The position numbers and the translations under genes are program-made. The notes under the pieces were generated by a model. That model searched no databases, was not told the origin of the DNA, and saw nothing but the letters and a program-made list of their open reading frames with translations. A stretch of 64,000 nt of DNA from HXMU1420-13 sp024742815 (GTDB lineage: Bacteria > Bacteroidota > Rhodothermia > Balneolales > Balneolaceae), in contig JANSXX010000009.1 of assembly GCA_024742815.1 (NCBI GenBank), positions 1 through 64,000 of the forward strand, read 5' to 3'. Positions 60,198-64,000 of this stretch are shown one piece after another (positions within the stretch are counted from its first letter, which is position 1; every line of letters starts with the position of its first letter).

Positions 60198-61664
60198 TCA
60201 TCTCAAATCATACCTCATAAATGCGAGGACACTGCCTCCAAAGCCTAGCACTATGCAAACTCCCAGAAAACCGAAATCGAATAATGCCGCTCCAACTGTA
60301 TCCTGAATCCTAAGTTCTGGCGATTGGTATTGTGGCATTTCACTAGTATCTAAAGTTTGATCGTTTCGGCCAAAATCAATTTGAACACCTTGCTCCGAAT
60401 CGATGGAAATATTAAAACCGCCATGCCCACCTTCTTCGGCTTCTTTTTGCTGAATGTATTCACTGAAGTCATCTTTGTATAATCGCATCGAAGATTCATA
60501 GCGATTTTTTAACCCTACATCGGTTCCTGCTAATTTCATGGCCGCCAATTGAAATGAAGCTACCGGAGAAATACGAGCTATGTTAAAAGCCAGCTGTTCT
60601 TGCAGTTTTTTTCGGTTTTGTGATTCCTCGAGTAATCGCCGGTTATTGGTGATGATATCCGATTGAACCTGCTTACGTGAGGCATCATCTTCTTCCAACC
60701 AGGTCCATTCCATTTCATCACGATAAGCAGTTCGCTCTTCGTCGCTCATTCCATCCATTTGAGCTTCTCTTTCCTGCCAAACTTCGGTTAATTCAGACGA
60801 ATAATCGTCCCAGCGCGCTTTTTGAAAGGCTTCCTGCTTGGCTTCAATTTGTGCTACACTTTCAACCTGTACAATTTGTCCGGCTGCCATTACTCCCAAA
60901 CGTGGCACTATCAATACGCCACTGATCCAGATTACCAGAAGTAGTAAAAAGGAAAGAGAGGAAGACCGAGTGATTGACGAAACCAATATCCCGATAACAA
61001 TGAATAAACTGATGTATAGCACCGACAAGCCAACCAAACTTATAATCGATAGCCAATCTGTTGATGCCAGTGGAACTTTGAATGCGATGAGCATCAACAT
61101 TCCCAATAGAATTGGGATGAGCAATGGCACGATTAAGCCCAGCCAGATGCCGCTAAATTTTGCGATCAAATACTTTGCTCTGGATATAGAATTTGCGAAT
61201 GCAAGCTTTAGTGTACCTTGCTCTCTTTCTCCGTTGATGGCATCGTAAGTAAATAATATGGCAAATAGTGAGAGTACAATTTGAACGATAAATGCAAAAT
61301 CGATGACTCTGAAAATAGCGAATAATGTTTCATCGCTGTAAGGACTTCGAACCAATTTAACATCGTTATAATCAGAGATGTTACTGAGTCGGCCCACATC
61401 AAAATGAACTCCGGAAACAAAAATCTGTACCGGATTTGGTTCGCGGTGTAATAAATTTTGAACGCGTCCCCAACTGGTGGCTTCAGCAATATTTTGTCGT
61501 GCGATCTCTTGGTTGGCCTGATATTGAGCAACAGCATTTTCGTATTCATTTATGCCGATAAAAACACTGATAAGAATCAGTAGCGAGCACACCAAAAAAG
61601 TGGCTGTAAATTTCGGGCTGGTGATGATGTTCTTCAGCTCTTTTTGAAGTAATAAAGAAAACAT
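60198..61664 (-). CDS. ABC-2-type permease with large extracytoplasmic domain (1)
   Basis: 488-aa membrane protein. A first helix (about residues 17-40) is followed by a periplasmic part, then five helices (about 130-270) with DAINGEREQGTLKLAFANSI between them, and a coiled, charged extracytoplasmic domain (about 285-445) before the final helix. The sequence YDAINGE(R/K)xxGTLKLxFANxxSRA is shared with the next permease, so the two are paralogues. It is the third gene of a three-gene ABC exporter. The substrate is unknown. Confidence 0.85.
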   Translation of the reverse strand: MFSLLLQKELKNIITSPKFTATFLVCSLLILISVFIGINEYENAVAQYQANQEIARQNIAEATSWGRVQNLLHREPNPVQIFVSGVHFDVGRLSNISDYNDVKLVRSPYSDETLFAIFRVIDFAFIVQIVLSLFAILFTYDAINGEREQGTLKLAFANSISRAKYLIAKFSGIWLGLIVPLLIPILLGMLMLIAFKVPLASTDWLSIISLVGLSVLYISLFIVIGILVSSITRSSSLSFLLLLVIWISGVLIVPRLGVMAAGQIVQVESVAQIEAKQEAFQKARWDDYSSELTEVWQEREAQMDGMSDEERTAYRDEMEWTWLEEDDASRKQVQSDIITNNRRLLEESQNRKKLQEQLAFNIARISPVASFQLAAMKLAGTDVGLKNRYESSMRLYKDDFSEYIQQKEAEEGGHGGFNISIDSEQGVQIDFGRNDQTLDTSEMPQYQSPELRIQDTVGAALFDFGFLGVCIVLGFGGSVLAFMRYDLR

Positions 61665-61702
61665 AGTATAACCTGAGGTCTAGTTAAGATTCTTGGGGAG
61701 AA

Positions 61703-63118
61703 TTATCGAAGATCGTAGTTCAGAAATGCACGAAACGCACCTCCAAAAAAGATCAGATTAAATAGAATGAGCAAACTTAGATCGATCATCCCGGCTTGTG
61801 CAGCTTCACTAAAACTTTGACCGCTAAATACGAATTGAGGGAGTTCGTCCGGATCGAGGGGCTCCGGTTCCTCTTCATCGCCACCGGTTGTGATCATAAT
61901 CATTCGAAAACCACTGCTTCTGTTCGAGCCTGTTTTTTCCTGCATAAAGTCAGCATAAGCGTTTTGATAGGTATAAGCTTCATCCATAAAATTGTGCTGT
62001 AGATTTAGGGATGTGCCCGCTAATTGCGTGGTTACTAAGGTGAAAACAGATGTTGGAGATATTCGCGACAATGACAATGCGAGTTGTTCTTGTGCTCTTT
62101 TTTTATTCGAATACTCTTCATTCAAACGGGCATTAAATACATCGATTTTTTCTTGTCGAGCAGAGGATAAATCACTCATAAAGGATTGAAAGGCGGTTAT
62201 TGCGTTTTCAATCTCTGTACCCTCAGGCAATTGAAAGTTCGACATTTTAGGGCGGTCTTCGTCGAATAATTGAGTTCGGTACCGGTTCTTCTGAGCGGTG
62301 ATTTCATCAATGTTTGGTACATCTACAATTCTGCCCGAAATGAGTACCGATGTTCTTGGAATAATGAGTACCGCAAAAATCCAAACCACTAAGCCAATTA
62401 AAAATGCATTGGAAGGCTTTACAGTTGAAGCAGAAATGGCAATTGTTATGGCCAAAAACACCCCGAAATAAAGGATTCCGGCAATGAGAATTAAGCTCAG
62501 TTTAAGCCATTCGTCGGTGGTTAGTTGAACTCCCAACACCGGTAACAACGTACATCCAATTAGAATAGGAATAAGTAAAGCCACACTTAACCCGACAAAC
62601 GAGCCTGCTAATTTACCGGCAATAAAGTTTGCCCTAGAAAGCGGATTGGCAAAACATAGTTTTAGTGTGCCCCGATTTTTTTCCCCATTGATGGCATCAT
62701 AGGCAAAAATAATTGCAAACAACGATAGTACTATCCCAAAAATAAACTCGAGATCCATAAAGCGGAATACCGCAAATATGGGTTCGTCGTTGAAGCGGGT
62801 GTTTTCAGCTCGAAGTTCACCACGCCCACTCATTGCGATGTTTCTGCCAATGTCGTTCGAAACACCGGTAACTAAAGTCATCAGCGGCTGGGGCGGCAAA
62901 GTGATGGAGTGTTCTACCATCATCCATTCAGTATGAGCAGCAATTTGATTTCGGTTTTCCTGAATGGCCGCATCATATTGAGCTTTACTTGATAGATAAT
63001 TTTGGGCTCCCATCACAAAAGCAAGAATGATAAGCACAGAACATACTGCAAAGCTGATGGTAAACCTGCTACTTTGGATGATATCACGTAGTTCTTTTAA
63101 GAAAATAAGTTTGAACAT
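61703..63118 (-). CDS. ABC-2-type permease with large extracytoplasmic domain (2)
   Basis: 471-aa paralogue of the downstream permease with the same plan: N-terminal helix, periplasmic loop, helix bundle (about 125-260) with DAINGEKNRGTLKLCFANPL, a long charged extracytoplasmic segment (about 275-420) and a C-terminal helix with LNYDLR as the last residues (the other ends MRYDLR). A heterodimeric exporter is likely. It lies 38 nt upstream of the other permease gene and 59 nt after the ATPase gene. Confidence 0.85.
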   Translation of the reverse strand: MFKLIFLKELRDIIQSSRFTISFAVCSVLIILAFVMGAQNYLSSKAQYDAAIQENRNQIAAHTEWMMVEHSITLPPQPLMTLVTGVSNDIGRNIAMSGRGELRAENTRFNDEPIFAVFRFMDLEFIFGIVLSLFAIIFAYDAINGEKNRGTLKLCFANPLSRANFIAGKLAGSFVGLSVALLIPILIGCTLLPVLGVQLTTDEWLKLSLILIAGILYFGVFLAITIAISASTVKPSNAFLIGLVVWIFAVLIIPRTSVLISGRIVDVPNIDEITAQKNRYRTQLFDEDRPKMSNFQLPEGTEIENAITAFQSFMSDLSSARQEKIDVFNARLNEEYSNKKRAQEQLALSLSRISPTSVFTLVTTQLAGTSLNLQHNFMDEAYTYQNAYADFMQEKTGSNRSSGFRMIMITTGGDEEEPEPLDPDELPQFVFSGQSFSEAAQAGMIDLSLLILFNLIFFGGAFRAFLNYDLR

Positions 63119-63177
63119 GATTTTAATGATTGATTATTTAATCAGGATTAAATCCTTCACAAATAAAGGGTTTAAAA

Positions 63178-63963
63178 TTAGGAGAGATTATTGCTCAGTG
63201 AACCCGAAACAGGTGCTTCATCCATATATCCGGCCATATATTCCACGTACAATTCTTCCAGATTTACCCCTTCCAGTTCGGCTTTGGTTATTTCAGCAAC
63301 CAGTTCTCCATTGTTTAGGATGCCGACGTAATCCGCAATTTCTTTCGCTCGGAAGATGTCGTGCGTACTCATCAAAATGGCCTTGCCTTCATCACGTAAT
63401 TCTGCAACCAATCGGGTGAATTCTTTGCCAGCTTTAGGGTCAAGTCCTGAAGTTGGTTCGTCGAGGAGGATGGCTGGTGCATCTTTCAAAATGGCGATGG
63501 CTATACCGCATTTTTGCCGCATTCCTTTCGAGAAATCTTTCAATTTTCTATCAAAAGCCTCCGATTGTAAACCTACTCGGTGAAGCGCACGCTCATAATC
63601 GAAGCGTTCATAGTGACCTTTACCTCCCAATCGGACAAAGAAGTCGAGGTTCTGCATGGCGGTAAAATTTGGATACAACTGTACATTTTCGGAAACAAAG
63701 GCTACATGTTTTTTTGCCTCTAATGGCAGCGCGTTGGCATCAATACCATTAATCAATGCTTTGCCTGAAGTGGGTTGAATGAAATCCAAAAATGTATTGA
63801 TGGTTGTAGTTTTACCGGCACCATTTCCGCCCAGCATGGCGTAGATTTCTCCTTCTCGCACAACAATATTCAGGTTGTTGAGTGCCTTAACGCCATCCTC
63901 ATACACTTTTGTGAGTTCTACTGCTTCAAGTAATGGAGCTGCTTGTATGGTTGAGTTTTGCAT
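63178..63963 (-). CDS. ABC transporter ATP-binding protein
   Basis: 261-aa ATPase, complete. Walker A is GGNGAGKTTT near residues 44-53, the signature is DFSKGMRQKCGIAIAI (canonical LSGGQ changed to SKGMR, as in NosF/CcmA-type exporters), Walker B is PAILLDEPTSGLDP, and the switch His is in ILMSTHD. It begins the operon of two permease genes reading leftwards. The system resembles exporters of the NosFY/GldA class in which one ATPase serves two permeases. The promoter is probably beyond the window end. Confidence 0.9.
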   Translation of the reverse strand: MQNSTIQAAPLLEAVELTKVYEDGVKALNNLNIVVREGEIYAMLGGNGAGKTTTINTFLDFIQPTSGKALINGIDANALPLEAKKHVAFVSENVQLYPNFTAMQNLDFFVRLGGKGHYERFDYERALHRVGLQSEAFDRKLKDFSKGMRQKCGIAIAILKDAPAILLDEPTSGLDPKAGKEFTRLVAELRDEGKAILMSTHDIFRAKEIADYVGILNNGELVAEITKAELEGVNLEELYVEYMAGYMDEAPVSGSLSNNLS

Positions 63964-64000
63964 GGTTCGTTGATTTTGGGTTTCAATTTCAAAATGGTTT

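Overview
The window looks like chromosome of a flagellated, Gram-negative, marine-type member of the Bacteroidota/Balneolota neighbourhood. That placement is an inference from family content: a large VPS10/BNR exported protein, a 6-bladed beta-propeller lipoprotein, a DUF5009-like membrane protein, ABC-F pairs, and a P- and L-ring (FlgI, FlgH) flagellum, which most Bacteroidota lack. No rRNA, tRNA, CRISPR array, insertion sequence or prophage was recognised.

Layout. (1) 1-2.3 kb: the end of an unidentified gene and a lipoprotein gene, each surrounded by modular intergenic repeats. (2) 2.3-9.2 kb, minus strand: flhB-flhA-flhF-flhG, a small membrane protein, fliA (sigma-28) and an 88-aa gene with its own sigma-28-like promoter. 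(3) 9.6-18.1 kb, plus strand: flgF-flgG-flgA-flgH-flgI-flgJ-flgN-flgK-flgL and a TPR protein with a possible degenerate GT2 domain, behind a sigma-54-like promoter. (4) 18.2-20.6 kb: an AT-rich accessory patch with three small unknown genes and repeats. (5) 20.6-24.6 kb, minus strand: a sigma-54 activator (FlrC/FlgR type), then the fliS-fliD-fliT-like-116-aa operon with a sigma-28 promoter and terminator. (6) 25.0-31.0 kb, plus strand: a 1560-aa multi-domain glycosyltransferase and a WecE-type sugar aminotransferase. (7) 32.1-39.2 kb: six tandem flagellin genes, each with its own sigma-28 promoter and its own terminator. (8) 39.4-64 kb: ordinary chromosomal genes, including a transglutaminase-like protein, aldo/keto reductase, VPS10 protein, YgjP peptidase, Uup and EttA ABC-F proteins, PAS histidine kinase, lipoproteins, acyl-CoA hydrolase/transferase, a GAF protein and an ABC-2 exporter.

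How it fits together. The window holds a flagellar regulatory cascade. A sigma-54 activator would drive the hook/rod/ring operon, and FliA would drive filament genes (flagellins, fliS-fliD) through a -35 TAAG-like box 20 nt upstream of CGATAA. FlhF and FlhG would set flagellar number and position. The most striking part is the two-gene glycosylation island between the filament-cap operon and the flagellin array. One polypeptide carries TPRs, an O-GlcNAc-transferase-like (GT41) domain, an FkbM-like methyltransferase and a C-terminal WecF-like (GT56) domain. The next gene is a WecE-like aminotransferase that would make dTDP-Fuc4N, the precursor of the WecF donor. I infer a dedicated flagellin O-glycosylation system that builds a GlcNAc- and Fuc4N(Ac)-containing glycan on a Ser/Thr-rich flagellin centre that is almost invariant among the six copies.

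A second unusual layer is intergenic. At least five gaps are built from the same few modules in varying order, one of them carrying an AGGACT-AA-AGTCCT palindrome, with an apparent repeat period of about 280 bp.
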